Positions 1 through 10,248 are shown, counted from the stretch's first letter. The stretch is 35,408 nt of DNA from Phallusia fumigata (GCA_008931825.1 QXVZ01010142.1:1-35408); one strand, 5' to 3'. Program-made: numbers and translations. Notes: generated from the sequence alone by a model not told the origin.

Positions 1-94
1 AACTGTTTGATATCTCCAATTTTTACATGATGTATATTGAAACGGCAGGGCTGCCCGACGTGCCCAACCAACTGCAATATTACATGAAATGCAT
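1..94 (+). CDS. GPCR exon: end of TM3 and intracellular loop 2 (partial)
   Basis: Codons begin at base 3. The readable stretch contains ISNFYMMYIETAG and then PNQLQYYMKC, ending in a split codon (AT at 93-94) before the donor gtaaca. The next exon supplies the missing base, giving Ile followed by TTKKA, so the phase fits exactly. Counting back from TM4, the E-T-A at 39-47 falls where class A receptors carry E/D-R-Y, and a proline follows eight residues after the Glu, as in family members. The 5' end lies outside the window, so TM1, TM2 and most of TM3 are missing. The assignment as TM3/ICL2 is inference from phase and spacing. ISNF also occurs in the TM6 exon, so a misplaced TM6-like copy is possible. 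Confidence 0.55.
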
Positions 95-815
95 GTAACA
101 GTAAAGACTTAGCAATAGAAGGCCTTTGCGTCAACAGTTCTTTGAAGTGTCCCGCTGACTTTACGACAACAAGCAACAAACTTCAGCGGTTATATCATTT
201 AGTTCCCCACATACAAAATCTGGCCTTGTTTTGCGTTTACAAAATACAAAACCAGGGCGCTGTGCTTGACAGTTCAATACATGTCAATTGCTTTTATAAA
301 TTTGGATTTTCTCAATCCTGGCATAATTTTTCTTTGGATTTAAAATTATGCAACATTTTTGTTGGGCGACTCTCAGCCGGTGGTCGTAACGCACACGGCG
401 ACAGTGCCAATTAAAATCTAAAATAGATCAACACCTTTCTTACGTCAGCAGGTGTAAAATGTCAACGTCAACTAATTAGCAAGACATGCCATCACTGAGG
501 TGGCTCGGTGCGTGTGGGAAAAATAAAAAAATAAAAAAAACGTTTTTTTCATTTTGAGCCACAACCCAGTTTTATACCTGTATATGTGAATCGTTTAAAT
601 GCAATTTTTGCACATTAGCAATTAATTTCAGCGCTCGGGGTCTCTGCAACAAAAAAAGGCAACAACCAATCAACACTCGGTGTCGCTGTCGCAGTTAATT
701 TATAAATTCGTCTCATCAAATGTATTCAGAAATTTAAACCACAGTTATTTTACAGCAGCAAGTTCCAGCAGGAATTACACAAAGTTAACCGCTGTGTGTT
801 TGTTTTCTTCTGCAG
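95..815 (+). other. GPCR intron (TM3/TM4)
   Basis: Intron of 721 bp, donor gtaaca, acceptor ttctgcag. The 90-codon open stretch inside it (142-414) shows no family signature and lacks exon-like splice phase. I see no repeat or RNA gene here. Confidence 0.55.
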
Positions 816-922
816 AACGACAAAGAAGGCGATTATTGTGATCCTTTTTCTCTGGATGTGCTCGACAACAACTAGCCTTGTCGCACTTTACTTCCGTGAT
901 ACAGGAATTGACCGTAATACCG
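816..922 (+). CDS. GPCR exon: TM4
   Basis: The acceptor is tgttttcttctgcag. The exon reads TTKKAIIVILFLWMC and then STTTSLVALYFRDTG. This is a basic cytoplasmic edge followed by a hydrophobic helix with the single Trp expected at position 4.50 of class A receptors. For the frame to continue into the next exon it must end at 922 with one spare base. The donor is then GC-type (g|gcaagt), a rare but accepted splice site. The GT-AG alternative would end the frame at the TAG at 928-930. The frame match on both sides makes the exon secure; the exact donor is a little less so. Confidence 0.8.
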
Positions 923-2482
923 GCAAGTAGCGGCACTTGTATCTTTTGAGTTTAGTTTATTTGTTTGGTAAAAGAAGCCATAACGACACAGTAACACTAA
1001 AACAATCACCTAGCCGGAAATAGCTACGCAACTTACAGGACGTTATGAGGCGCGAAAATAATGGAGAGCACAATTGGTGGATTGAGGTTAAATGCGCTGC
1101 AACTGCACGCCGTCATTACAAAGCGTTATGTGACGGGGGCTTACAAGAGATTACTGATTTAGAAATCACACTCCCTTCAGTCCGAAGTCTGCCAAGCACT
1201 ACTTGGTTTGCTTTTATTATCTGACAATTTGAACCTTTAAATGTTTATCCGTGGTTGTACAATTAAATTGTTAAACTTCCGCAACAAAAAATTAAAAACT
1301 GTGACGTATCATGGCGGGACGTTTATTGTGATGAAAAAATGTCTGAAGTTGCTTTCCTAACAAACATATTGGGCGCTACAGTACTACAGCGTGTACTTTG
1401 GATTTTTGGGCCGCAGGTCGACGAACTTTCTCAAGCCGCAGGCCAAAACCAAAATCAATTAGATCTTAGCAGGTCGTGCTAAACTAATTTCCAATAAGAT
1501 TTCCACTTCCTTATAATGTTGTTACAATTTTCACATTTAGGGTATTTTTAATTACATTATCGGCATTTTACCAATATAATAATCCTTACGAAACCAGTAA
1601 CACTTTATTGCAACAAATAAATGCGCTTCGTGGGAGCATTGCGGGCCGGATTATTTTGCTTGTTAGGCAAATTGCTTCGCGGTTGAGGCGAGAACAACAA
1701 GGCCACCTGTCGCCAGCCTCCTGTGACCTCTGTACAGACACAGAAATCGAATTTGTTTAATCCATATTTTAATCCTCACAAAATAGTAGTTCATTACCAA
1801 AACACTGAATGCGTTTATGGCGGAGGATGTTGCTTCACAGGCAAATGGCTTGGTGGTATATAGGTTGCCGCCCCTTCAAAAGCAGTGCTTTGTATAAACC
1901 TGTTACTGACAAAATATGAACACATGTCGCCCGACTTCTGTGACCCAGGCCAGACATAGAAATCGAATCGTAATTTGTATCAAGCGGCTTATGTGTAAAA
2001 TCAAGAGGATTGGTTGGTATTTTAAACACCGATAACATCTTAATCTGTAATAACCCGTCGATTTCCACACAACAGTCATGAAATGCGCTGAACCATGAAT
2101 GGTGTCATTTTTGGAAACGATAATTTAAAGGCTTAAGCATGGGGGTTGGTGTGATGCTTAACATCTTCTAAAATGGGGGTTGTTAAATATGTTGGGGCGC
2201 GCCCACCTGATGTGTTTATCAAATCTCGCCCATTTTGTCGAAAAATATTGTTTTTATTTTTATTATCGCTCATGATAAGGAATGGCGGGGGGGTGGTGAA
2301 TATTTAACTAGGTGTTTAGAAGACAACCGACCGCAACGCAACACCATCAAAAAACAAATGTTTTGCCGGAAATAACACATGTTTTAATAAGTGTAAAAAA
2401 CAACCCGAGGCAATAAAACGGCTTCACAGCCCTGATTTGGTTTTTTGATAACATCTGCTGACCCTGTTTCATTGCTTTCCAG
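923..2482 (+). other. GPCR intron (TM4/ECL2)
   Basis: About 1.56 kb with a GC donor and AG acceptor. It is AT-rich with a short G run near 2287-2294. No further receptor exon is needed, because TM4 and ECL2 join in phase. No coding or structural signal recognised. Confidence 0.55.
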
Positions 2483-2561
2483 GGCACACACACTGTCGGT
2501 GGTATTTTGACGAAAGTTTGGTGTCGCACAGAGCCTGGTACTGCATCCACTTTATACTAAG
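2483..2561 (+). CDS. GPCR exon: extracellular loop 2 with conserved Cys
   Basis: The acceptor is attgctttccag and the donor ag|gtgagt. The frame entering with two bases of a split Gly codon reads THCRWYFDESLVSHRAWYC and then IHFIL. The Cys a few residues in is a good candidate for the ECL2 half of the disulfide that class A receptors make with the top of TM3; a second Cys lies near the end. Both other frames contain stops. The exon ends in phase 2 and joins the TM5 exon through an Arg codon. Confidence 0.8.
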
Positions 2562-2873
2562 GTGAGTCTCTAATTAGAACCCAAGCACTCATTTTCGTCT
2601 TGAGTTCGTATCTAATCTCGACATGATAGTATCAGAACTGGCCAAAATCTCGGGTAGTTGTGTGTTCTACATGTTATCTTAGAACTTAATCAATTAAAAA
2701 CGTAAATGCCAAAGAGCTTGTATGTTAGTAATATATTGTAATGCAAATCGCTGCTGGACATCATCAATGGATAATCATGTAATGTATTTACTAAACAAGG
2801 TCTCTGGCAGTTGTATTTTTCATTAGTCTGTGCACACGTGGTTCTTGATCAAATATGTGTTTTATTTTTTTAG

Positions 2874-2985
2874 GTTTATCGTTGGTTTCGGAGTTCCGCT
2901 GGCAATCACCGTGATTTGTTACATCGTCATATTCATGTACCTTCGCGGACGACGATCAAAAAAGAAACTCCTAAGAAAGAAACAG
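2874..2985 (+). CDS. GPCR exon: TM5 and start of intracellular loop 3
   Basis: The acceptor is tttattttttttag and the donor cag|gtaagc, ending in phase 0. It encodes FIVGFGVPLAITVICYIVIF, a hydrophobic helix with the typical TM5 proline (P5.50) and a Tyr near its cytoplasmic end. A strongly basic run follows (LRGRRSKKKLLRKKQ), as expected for the start of the third intracellular loop, where G proteins contact the receptor. Confidence 0.9.
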
Positions 2986-3835
2986 GTAAGCCACGCAACA
3001 TTGTTCCGGCGCCAGAGAGCTACATGACTGAGAAATCATACAAGTGTTCACGCATATTGGGTGCTGGTTTTGTTCAACATAGTTTTTCTATGATAACCAA
3101 ATGGACATTTGCTGATGCTCAATGTACAACAAATTAAATATGGTTCTCACAGAATCTGTCCCTCCAATAGTAGGCATCTGCACATTGACGACCACTGTGT
3201 AAACTCGATTCAAATGATGAACAGTGAAGCTATGCTTCAAACATAAAATCAGTCAATGGCTGTTTGTTAAAAAAGAGATATATATTTCACCTGAGTAGGC
3301 ATCGTCAGTCTCTAAAAACATACAAACAAATTATGGATTAGTGTCAATTTTCTTTTCTATTTCCAAATAATTTTGCAGGCAACCCAAATTGGTTTTCTTA
3401 AAAGATTTGTTTTCGAGGAGTTTTTGGTTGTTTTCGTTTAATCCGGGGTAAAGAGAAAAACGCAAATGAGATTTTTAATCATAATGTTGAATGTAAACCC
3501 CGAATGAGGCAGAAAAATGTAAAGCATTTAATGACGGTATAACTGCAACGCTTTGAAAATTGATCCACCAATTGTGCCCTTCACTCTTTTCGCGCTTCAT
3601 AACATTTTAACGTTGCGCAGCTATTTTGTGACTTGTTGATTACTTTGCTGTTATTGTGTCCCTATAAGTTTATTACCATAAAAAATTAGCTCAACTCAAG
3701 TCATAAACTCAATTTTACTTCAAACAAAAGCAGAAAAATTGACAAAGTAACCTAATCTTTTAGTTCGCATAGGAGACGCGGGCAATTCATTAAACCCTAA
3801 ACTACAAACTCTAACTTTCCAACCATCATTTCCAG
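2986..3835 (+). other. GPCR intron (TM5/TM6)
   Basis: About 850 bp, GT-AG. The open frame running past the donor at 2985 is read-through of the TM5 exon, not extra coding sequence. Nothing else recognised. Confidence 0.6.
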
Positions 3836-3944
3836 GACCGGGTTACTCTGACAGTGTGGGTCGTCATCATAGTCTTCATTGTGTGTTGGATGCCAAACCA
3901 GATCTCCAATTTTATCTACGTAGCTCAAGGCCTGGAGATCATCG
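3836..3944 (+). CDS. GPCR exon: TM6 with CWxP motif
   Basis: The acceptor is atcatttccag and the donor g|gtaagt. It reads DRVTLTVWVVIIVFIVCWMP and then NQISNFIYVAQGLEII. The F-x-x-C-W-x-P signature of TM6 in class A receptors is complete; the Trp is the toggle switch. CWMPNQ is reminiscent of peptide receptors of the relaxin-3 or bombesin type, but this alone does not assign a ligand. It ends with one base of an Asp codon that the TM7 exon completes. Confidence 0.93.
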
Positions 3945-4603
3945 GTAAGTACCAACCAGGTCATTGGGATTAACGAGCCAGGTTTAATTGAATTTCTTTA
4001 GACGCCGTTTTCGCTCAAAACGACAGGTGTCTGTTCTTATTTAGGCGTCAAATCCCAAAAAGATGCAAAACGGATTTTATATGTTACGAAGGTACCAGGA
4101 AAATCCATTAACGAATACGCACCACTGTAAAACCCCGGTGCTATATTTTGCAAAATCAAAGTCATTTTGGGGCTTCTACATAAATACCGGAAACATACAC
4201 CTAAAATATACGACATGTTTTCACATAGATATAAAATATTCTTACTAGGCATTGTACTAAACTGTATTTTTTGCGTGCCGACGTTTTGACGTTGTATCAA
4301 TGTCGTTTTCCGCAAGTATAAAGCTTCTTCTACATAACGCGTTGTGTTAATTGTTAACGGAAAAAGAAATGCAAAAACAGCATTTTTGTTCTAGATTCAA
4401 CCTTAAAAAACATTAGAAATCATTCGTACCTCAAGTTTCATCCGAATTGGGCGAAGATTCGAATTAACCGGGGTTTACTGTACGTGTATAATTTAAAGTA
4501 AGGGGGCCTCAGGGGTTTATGTATCTTATGTAACTTTCACCGAGTTTAAATCCAACACTGTTGCGATACGATAAAAACTTTGTTGTGCTTTTGTCCCTAT
4601 CAG
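3945..4603 (+). other. GPCR intron (TM6/TM7)
   Basis: 659 bp, GT-AG. Short open frames on both strands around 4037-4315 overlap each other and have no recognisable motif. No repeat or RNA gene seen. Confidence 0.6.
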
Positions 4604-4722
4604 ATTTTCCAGCGTCCGAAGTCCAATACTACGTGCACCTGTTCACAAACACCCTGGCTTGGGCCCACAGCTGTTTCAACCCTTTTCTCTACGCTTTTAT
4701 GCGCGAGGAGGTGCGACATAAG
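4604..4722 (+). CDS. GPCR exon: TM7 with NPxxY and start of helix 8
   Basis: The acceptor is ttgtccctatcag and the donor aag|gtaatt. It encodes DFPASEVQYYVHLFTNTLAW, then AHSCFNPFLYAFMREEVRHK. NPFLY is the NPxxY activation motif of TM7, followed by the amphipathic, charged start of helix 8. The SCxNPxLYAF pattern is common in neuropeptide receptors (somatostatin, galanin, relaxin-3 types). This exon gives the strongest evidence that the gene is a class A receptor. Confidence 0.95.
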
Positions 4723-6166
4723 GTAATTAACTGCTGAACCTCCCCGAGCAATTAAAAACAAGATTAAGTTAAGCTTTAACATGAGAAACATCACTGGTAT
4801 TCAAGAATTCTCGTTTCTTAAAAAAATTGTTTTGTGTCACAATGCCTGCATGTTTTATGCCTTGGCCTGCACTATAACATAGCCCGTGCAGGCTTTTACT
4901 GCAAGCCTAACATGTTTTGACAATATTTGTTTCAAATTGTATTTCTATAAAACACATTTCTATATTTGTTGTTTCTATTTTAAGTGTAGTACTGCGGGGT
5001 CCCATTTTCGCTATAATGCTTTAACATTCGTTATTATTCGAAGCTTTGACGGTCGCATTGCATAAACATGCGGCCTGCGAAAAAATACTCTCTGTTTGTC
5101 CTTTTTCTTATTTTAGTTGTGTAGGTCTAAATTAAGCGGTTACCTGTTATTACTGATTTAACAGTCGGTAATTTTGCAGTTTGTTGAGATCTCTAACAAC
5201 TGTTTGCCCTGCTGTCACACCCCATATACACCGCAAGTTCGAAGACGTGATTTTCAATCAACGGTAAGAGATTTCCTGAAAACCGTATTTGTACAACTTC
5301 TGAAAAGAAAAATCATGCGTACTTAGCAAATAACGAAGCGAATTTTCTGCCCTTTTATAAAAAATAGATATCATCACATCAAAATGACTTTTTTAAGAAC
5401 GTATTTTTTTTGCGGTCGACAGCTTAACGAAAACCTCAGCCCAAAGTGAAATGTGGTGGTTACTCTTACTTTGTGTTAACTGCAACCTCTTTAAGCAGTA
5501 TACCAATTCAATAGTCTGTGACTCACGGATACCTGAAACTGGCTTACGTGTTAGTGTGTAAACGTTTTATAAACTTAATATGAAATTTTTAGGTTGTTGT
5601 ACCTTAAAACTTTGATACAATGCAAAGTACCACCAAAACCAGCTTCTTTAAACAAAAAAGTTAAAAATTCGTATTGCACACTAACTTGGAAATACTAAAA
5701 AACGACTTGACTGAACTAAATCGTAAAGCGGTTCAGCCTTATTATCGGCTTAAAGTGGATTTTTAAGTCCTCTAAAATGTTCACGGCTAATAGTTTTAAA
5801 TCAGTGTGCTATACGATTAGTAGAATTGCCAAGAGGCAGGAAACCAGTTTTGACGTGTTTGGCTCAAACTGCTTGACTGGAGACTGCTCGGACGGATAAG
5901 CGCTTTTGACAAAACCCCAAGATGTTTTTTGCAGTACGTTAACAAAAACCAATTACACAAAAATGGCACCCGCACAGCATTAGAAATAAGCTGATATTTA
6001 TGATCATTTATTATGGTATTAGCAGTGCAAAAGGTCAGTGGATTGAAAATTGAGGTTATGGTATATTTCATGCGCCTAATGCATTATTGAGCGGCTACTT
6101 GACGTTTGAACATATCCCTTATTGTTATTAGGGTTTACAACTCAAAACCTTTGCCTTTTGTTTCAG
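4723..6166 (+). other. GPCR introns either side of the 5180-5263 exon
   Basis: Introns of 457 bp (4723-5179) and 903 bp (5264-6166), both GT-AG. They are AT-rich with no recognised element. The final intron (6236-6461) is short and also unremarkable. Confidence 0.55.
5180..5263 (+). CDS. GPCR exon: helix 8 end and Cys-rich juxtamembrane tail
   Basis: The acceptor is gtaattttgcag and the donor acg|gtaaga; 84 nt in phase 0 at both ends. It encodes FVEISNNCLPCCHTPYTPQV and then RRRDFQST. The CLPCC cluster lies where class A receptors are commonly palmitoylated, just after helix 8. The basic RRR and following Ser/Thr residues are typical of a cytoplasmic tail. Confidence 0.88.
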
Positions 6167-6235
6167 AAACTGACGACTTTAAAACAATCCAGGACAAAAT
6201 ATAAAAAGCCGACACTTGTTTACAGGGACATACAG
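6167..6235 (+). CDS. GPCR exon: cytoplasmic tail
   Basis: The acceptor is ccttttgtttcag and the donor cag|gtgtga; 69 nt in phase 0. It encodes a short basic segment, KLTTLKQSRTKYKKP and then TLVYRDIQ, rich in Lys, Thr and Ser as expected for a receptor tail. It has no family motif of its own. Support comes from the splice sites, the open frame and the phase match with both neighbours. Confidence 0.75.
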
Positions 6236-6461
6236 GTGTGAAAACTGAACTTTTTAAGTTAACTTAAATTTAGGAATACATGGACTTAAAGAGTGGTTTA
6301 ATTATAAATCAATTTGGTCTGAACAGACATGATTATCAGGGAAAAACGTCAGGAGCCACTGCTTTAAAGGTAGTGGCATGTATTTTTCTTTATTTCAGCC
6401 TTCAGGTTTTTATGCAAAGTTCATTTTTAAATTAACTAAAGACCTTTATATGCGTCGTTAG

Positions 6462-6557
6462 GTGCCTGAATCACTACAGACACACCCTAGAACTGAAGGA
6501 ACTGGATTCTACAAAGAAGACGAAGGCATTGTGCCAGAAAGAGTTACAACGGTGTAA
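6462..6557 (+). CDS. GPCR last coding exon with possible PDZ ligand
   Basis: The acceptor is tgcgtcgttag. The frame runs 31 codons to TAA at 6555-6557 and ends with GIVPERVTTV. The terminal T-T-V fits the class I PDZ-ligand pattern (S/T-x-hydrophobic), so the receptor may bind a PDZ scaffold; this is inference. Joined to the earlier exons, the visible part of the receptor is 288 residues. I see no clear AATAAA close downstream, so the transcript end is not placed. Confidence 0.82.
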   Translation: MPESLQTHPRTEGTGFYKEDEGIVPERVTTV

Positions 6558-9350
6558 CGGGTAACTGGTGAATGATTTTGACAAGATTCAACAAGTTTGC
6601 TCGATTGCATCACCTTTGAACATGGCACGATTTTTGGTTTGGATGCTTTTTAATGAAAAAAAAACACTTTTTGTTGCCACTTTTACGACTCCACAAAAGT
6701 TAATTGAAAATCTTTAGTTTTCAGTTGTTTTGAAATTCCCTGAATATGATTTGTTTTGCTTTACAAATTTTTGTTTGTAAATTTCTTTTAAAAAAATTGA
6801 TTTTTTTTGCTTTGAAAACGTACGCCGTAAAAAAGTTCCACACTTTATGCGCAAAGTGTACTGCGTTGTACAGCCACATGCGCGTATTTTAACGAAACGC
6901 GCCCATATTCACAGGTAATTTGATCCAAAGATGACCGGCCAGGCATAATTTAAACAACAGAAGTTTCCTTCCCAATTTTGTTACAAACAACAAATACCTT
7001 GGCGTGATTCGAGTCCCGTTTTGATATTAACTCGAACTCCACGTTAACTCGTTATTTGAATAACTCGATTCGCCTAGCGCACTGGTTCCAGCCTTTTCTA
7101 TTCCATGGAACTTTTTAACCGACATTCGAAGCTAAAATCCCATCACCGGAAATTTACCTCTTCATGTTTATGTCTGTTTTTCAGTATATTCAGTGTTAAC
7201 AATTATGGTATTATCAAAAACGTGCAGTTACATATTAAACAAAACTTCCCTTTCGAAAACAAAACCCTCTAGTGGGGAATTTCCCTGGTTCAAACTTTTG
7301 AAATAGCAACTCGTACATAGCAAGCCGTTAAGCTTAAGTTCATTACGTTCTCATTCTCTTACGATGAAATGTTCTAGGCGTAATTTAATTTTTTAAGTTT
7401 TTGTGCATCGCCTGATGTTGATTTCCTGAAAACTCGTTAACTTACTTATCGATTTTAATTCAAACACAACTGCGATCTTCGATGACCATGTTATATATTT
7501 AAAGGCGGATATTACTCGCTGTAAACATGCTCTCTTTAACGAAGGATGTTACCAATTGTAACGCTTTGTCACTTACGTTGCCTGTTTAAACGGTTTTCGA
7601 AACGCCAAACAAGAAAGCCTCCACATTTTACGGCGTCACGTTTTCTTGCATTCACCGGCTTGACTTGTATTCATTGTTGTTGTGATTTAATATCAAGTTT
7701 CTTGACGTGTTTTTTGTGTTACCATTGCGCACTGCTTTCCAATCCACTTAATTGTTCCAATACACTGTGTTTTTACTACACCGGTTGATGGAGTGTTTAT
7801 GTTTGTTTGTTTTTAATTTGCGCGGCTGTGTGGCCTAGAAATAGGTTGGATTTTCAGGAAACCTTGAACAGAAGATACGAACTTGAGACAAGCTTGCTTA
7901 TAAATGTAGTTGTCAGGGAGCTTTTAGGTAGCGAATACATTGCAGTGCAAACGTTTTCACAACCGCTGTTTTATTATCAGTACATAATGAAGAGAAGCTT
8001 AATAATGACAACAGCGATTGTCGAAACGTTTGCAATAAAATGTAATGACTATGTACAAGCTCTCTGGCAGTTGTGTTTTCTATTACCTTTGACGAGTAGC
8101 ATAAATAGACGGAAGCCGATATTTTTATTCCTTTTGTGAGAACGCTCAATCTCATACTGGGTACGTGTTTTAGTAGAACAACAACCCTTGTTATATTTTT
8201 TACATGAACCTGGGACGCTTCCGAGTACCAATTCCGACCAAGTATTTTAACTTGTCTTGATATGGGCCGAGGTCCTTTAGTCATTTAACCAAGCAGGTAG
8301 CATTTATTTTTTTTGTTTACAGCGCCGTCTAGCGGAAACGTGTTTTCCGTTCAAAAGTGGGTACCTGCAATGACATTAATGTTTCGTAGGTTTCGTCGCA
8401 AGAACTTTTCTACGGCAAAAGACTCGTCATTAATATGAACCATCTTCGCGGAAATTGCCAAATTCTTCTTCAAGTATTTAATTGTTCAGAGCAAAACAAT
8501 TCTTGCATGAAAATGTCGAGTTTATTTGGCCTTCATGTAAGTACGACTTGCTCGAACAGCTTTAGGCTGAGTAAAAACATATGTTGACTGATACGCAGTA
8601 AAGGTAATTTCTTTGCGTTAAGCCACCCATTGCTTAACACGCAATAAAACGAAATCTATGAGTTTGTTGTAAGTTGTAAAGAAGTCAATTCGTCGGTTAT
8701 AAACCTAAATGCATGTGACAATGCCGTCGCCTCCTGGGGTGTAGACCTGTGTTTCTCAAACCTTTATTCGATGCGCCGCCATTGGAAAAGTTTTAAAGCA
8801 CCATCGATAACAATTTAATAATATTACGTTTATTTAATACTATCACTTAACGCTTATTATCAAAGTGCATTCATTTACACAAAAACAAAAACCTACAAAA
8901 TGGAATTGGGGGCGACGCTCTATGAATCTCATTTGTGGTTACTGGTTTCCAGGTAAATCTGTCGAAAAATGGAAATTTTCAAACTATGTCACACAATATA
9001 AGTCACTGATAACGATTTGCGCTGTAGTTGGCGAATTTAATGAACTCGTGTATGCAGCTAGTTCAAGATTTGTTGGGTTTTGCCAGCTATAAGCGTCAAT
9101 ACCTACATTGGCATTTAATTTCGTTTTTATTTTATCTTCGCGTCTACGCCTACGACAAAACAATTTTTTATTAACCAAAATCAATTGAGCTCTAAAGTAA
9201 AAATTTACATAAATTTAACAAAAAATCATGTTTTCTTCTAAACTGTCGGATATAGAGGTCAACAGACCGCTGTTAACGCGAAAAAGATAATCACAAACTT
9301 TAATCGTAATACAAGCTGTAATGGCGGCGTTTAATTTTAAACACGTGTCG
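6558..9350. other. Intergenic region, no gene recognised
   Basis: Receptor 3' flank and spacer before the repeat-exon locus. Overlapping open frames on both strands at 7.8-8.3 kb lack protein signatures, and their mutual overlap argues against coding. A stretch near 8746-8770 (tgtttctcaaacctt) resembles ends of some hAT-type or derived elements, but I found no matching second end or target-site duplication. ATTAAA near 7233 could be a weak polyadenylation signal. Otherwise nothing is seen. Confidence 0.5.
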
Positions 9351-9379
9351 TTACAGGCTGCAGCGCAAAAGACCTTCTC

Positions 9380-9600
9380 CAGCTAACGACAAGCACCTTC
9401 AAGCGCCAATCATGACACACCACGTCACGCCAATTCGACCTCTATGGATTCCAGCGCTTTACCTCCAGCAACTAATCAACCCGCTCCAAATGCCGCTCAC
9501 TGATTGGTGCAAAAAGTCAGCCGGTTGAAGAGCGCTGTGACGTTGCAAAAGCAAGCGTTTTGATTGGTCGGAAGAAAAAGAAAAAAAGAACTCGCATAGC
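9380..9600 (+). promoter_or_regulatory. CCAAT/CRE-rich promoter-like region
   Basis: Within about 160 bp there are four CCAAT boxes: forward at 9406-9410 and 9430-9434, reverse (ATTGG) at 9503-9507 and 9563-9567. There are also two CRE-like half sites (ACGTCA at 9422-9427 and TGACGT at 9538-9543). The local base composition is richer in G and C than the flanks. It sits just before the first exon-like segment of the left array, so it is probably that locus's polymerase II promoter. CCAAT boxes can work in both directions, and I see no TATA box. The start site cannot be fixed from sequence. Confidence 0.6.
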
Positions 9601-9696
9601 TTTGGCGTGGCGACATGTCATTCCTTTTTTGCAACTCGCGCCGAAGGTTGTGAAGGGGGATGGTTCAAAGACGACTGACAAATGGATAATAGTTAG
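9600..9696 (+). ncRNA. Predicted first exon of left-arm transcript
   Basis: The segment after the CCAAT cluster ends at a donor (ttag|gtaatt) of the same type as the downstream cassette donors. Its 5' limit is a guess. In-frame stops just before the donor (taa, tag at about 9687-9693) mean any coding frame in the next exon could not begin here. Confidence 0.4.
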
Positions 9697-9741
9697 GTAA
9701 TTTCAGCAACTTTATATTGTTTTAAATGAACTTTTTCTGTG

Positions 9742-9789
9742 TCGATGCAGAAGTGAACTGGGGTGCACACTAATTTGCTTCTGCATCGA
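9742..9789 (+). promoter_or_regulatory. Long-stem GUGCAC-loop hairpin, first intron
   Basis: Two perfect 12-base arms, TCGATGCAGAAG (9742-9753) and CTTCTGCATCGA (9778-9789), enclose a further stem with G-U pairs. The loop is GGUGCACA, the same as in the later array hairpins. About 19 pairs can form. The stem sequence differs from the array consensus although loop, size and position (75 nt before the acceptor at 9864) match. This is the longest-stemmed member of the family. Confidence 0.75.
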
Positions 9790-9864
9790 TACCCGAATAA
9801 TGTTTTTGTTGCTTTTTGTTACGTACCCGTTGCACGGTACTGCTGTGGGATCTTTTTGTTTCAG

Positions 9865-9995
9865 GTCATCTTGAAGGTTTTGTTCAATGTTTCCACACCT
9901 TCTTTCCACTCGACCGTCACCCTTACATTAAAAGAGAAATGATTGATCAAAGACGAAGCATGGTTCCGTGTAATATGGAGCTTTATGGAACACAG
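9865..9995 (+). ncRNA. Leader exon 2 of left-arm transcript
   Basis: The acceptor is ctttttgtttcag. The best donor is the GC type acag|gcaagt at 9996. One frame is open throughout and continues in phase into the next exon, giving a possible 41-codon ORF that starts with MIDQRRSMVPCNM and ends at a TAA in exon 3. There is no database-type evidence that it is translated. It sits 75 nt downstream of the long hairpin. Confidence 0.5.
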
Positions 9996-10052
9996 GCAAG
10001 TAGAAGTGCTTTATCTATATCTACCATTAAAATAAATTAGTTTTCAGTCGGG

Positions 10053-10095
10053 CATGCGAAGACAGTATAACGTGCACTTATCCTGCCTTTGCATG
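10053..10095 (+). promoter_or_regulatory. Divergent GUGCAC-loop hairpin, second intron
   Basis: CATGCGAAG (10053-10061) pairs with CTTTGCATG (10087-10095), with one G-U. Inside, CAG pairs with CTG and ATAA with TTAT, leaving a loop with CGUGCAC. The stem shares little sequence with the array consensus but has the same layout and lies 78 nt before the next acceptor (10173). The stem has changed while pairing and loop have been kept. Confidence 0.7.
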
Positions 10096-10173
10096 TTGAC
10101 GTATTTAAATATGTTGTCAACTAGGTTACATATCGCGTTGAATTTCTGGTACTTCTTTTGATTTCTTTTACAG

Positions 10174-10248
10174 GAAAGCAAACTGAATCTATGTCTTCGC
10201 GTATTCGGATGCGAAAGAAGCAAGATAAAAGTGGAAGTTTAAGTGAAG
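10174..10248 (+). ncRNA. Leader exon 3 (copy 1)
   Basis: The acceptor is gatttcttttacag and the donor gaag|gtactt. A diverged second copy is at 13152-13223 with its donor at gtactt. In one frame the two copies read KLN-x-CLRV-x-GCER-x-K, with some synonymous third-position changes; two copies are too few to claim coding. Another frame has a Met and runs into exon 4 (MSSRIRMRKKQDKSGS, then on to a TGA). Confidence 0.5.

Noticed and set aside
8057..8072. Short match (tctctggcagttgt) between 2.8 kb and 8.06 kb
   Set aside because: About 14 bases only; too short to show a repeat family or duplicated exon.
7807..8284. Overlapping 110- and 123-codon open frames on opposite strands
   Set aside because: Mutual overlap, no motifs and no splice support; the region is treated as intergenic.
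8746..8790. End of a hAT-type transposon or derivative (tgtttctcaaacctt)
   Set aside because: Only one possible end; no inverted partner, target duplication or transposase seen.
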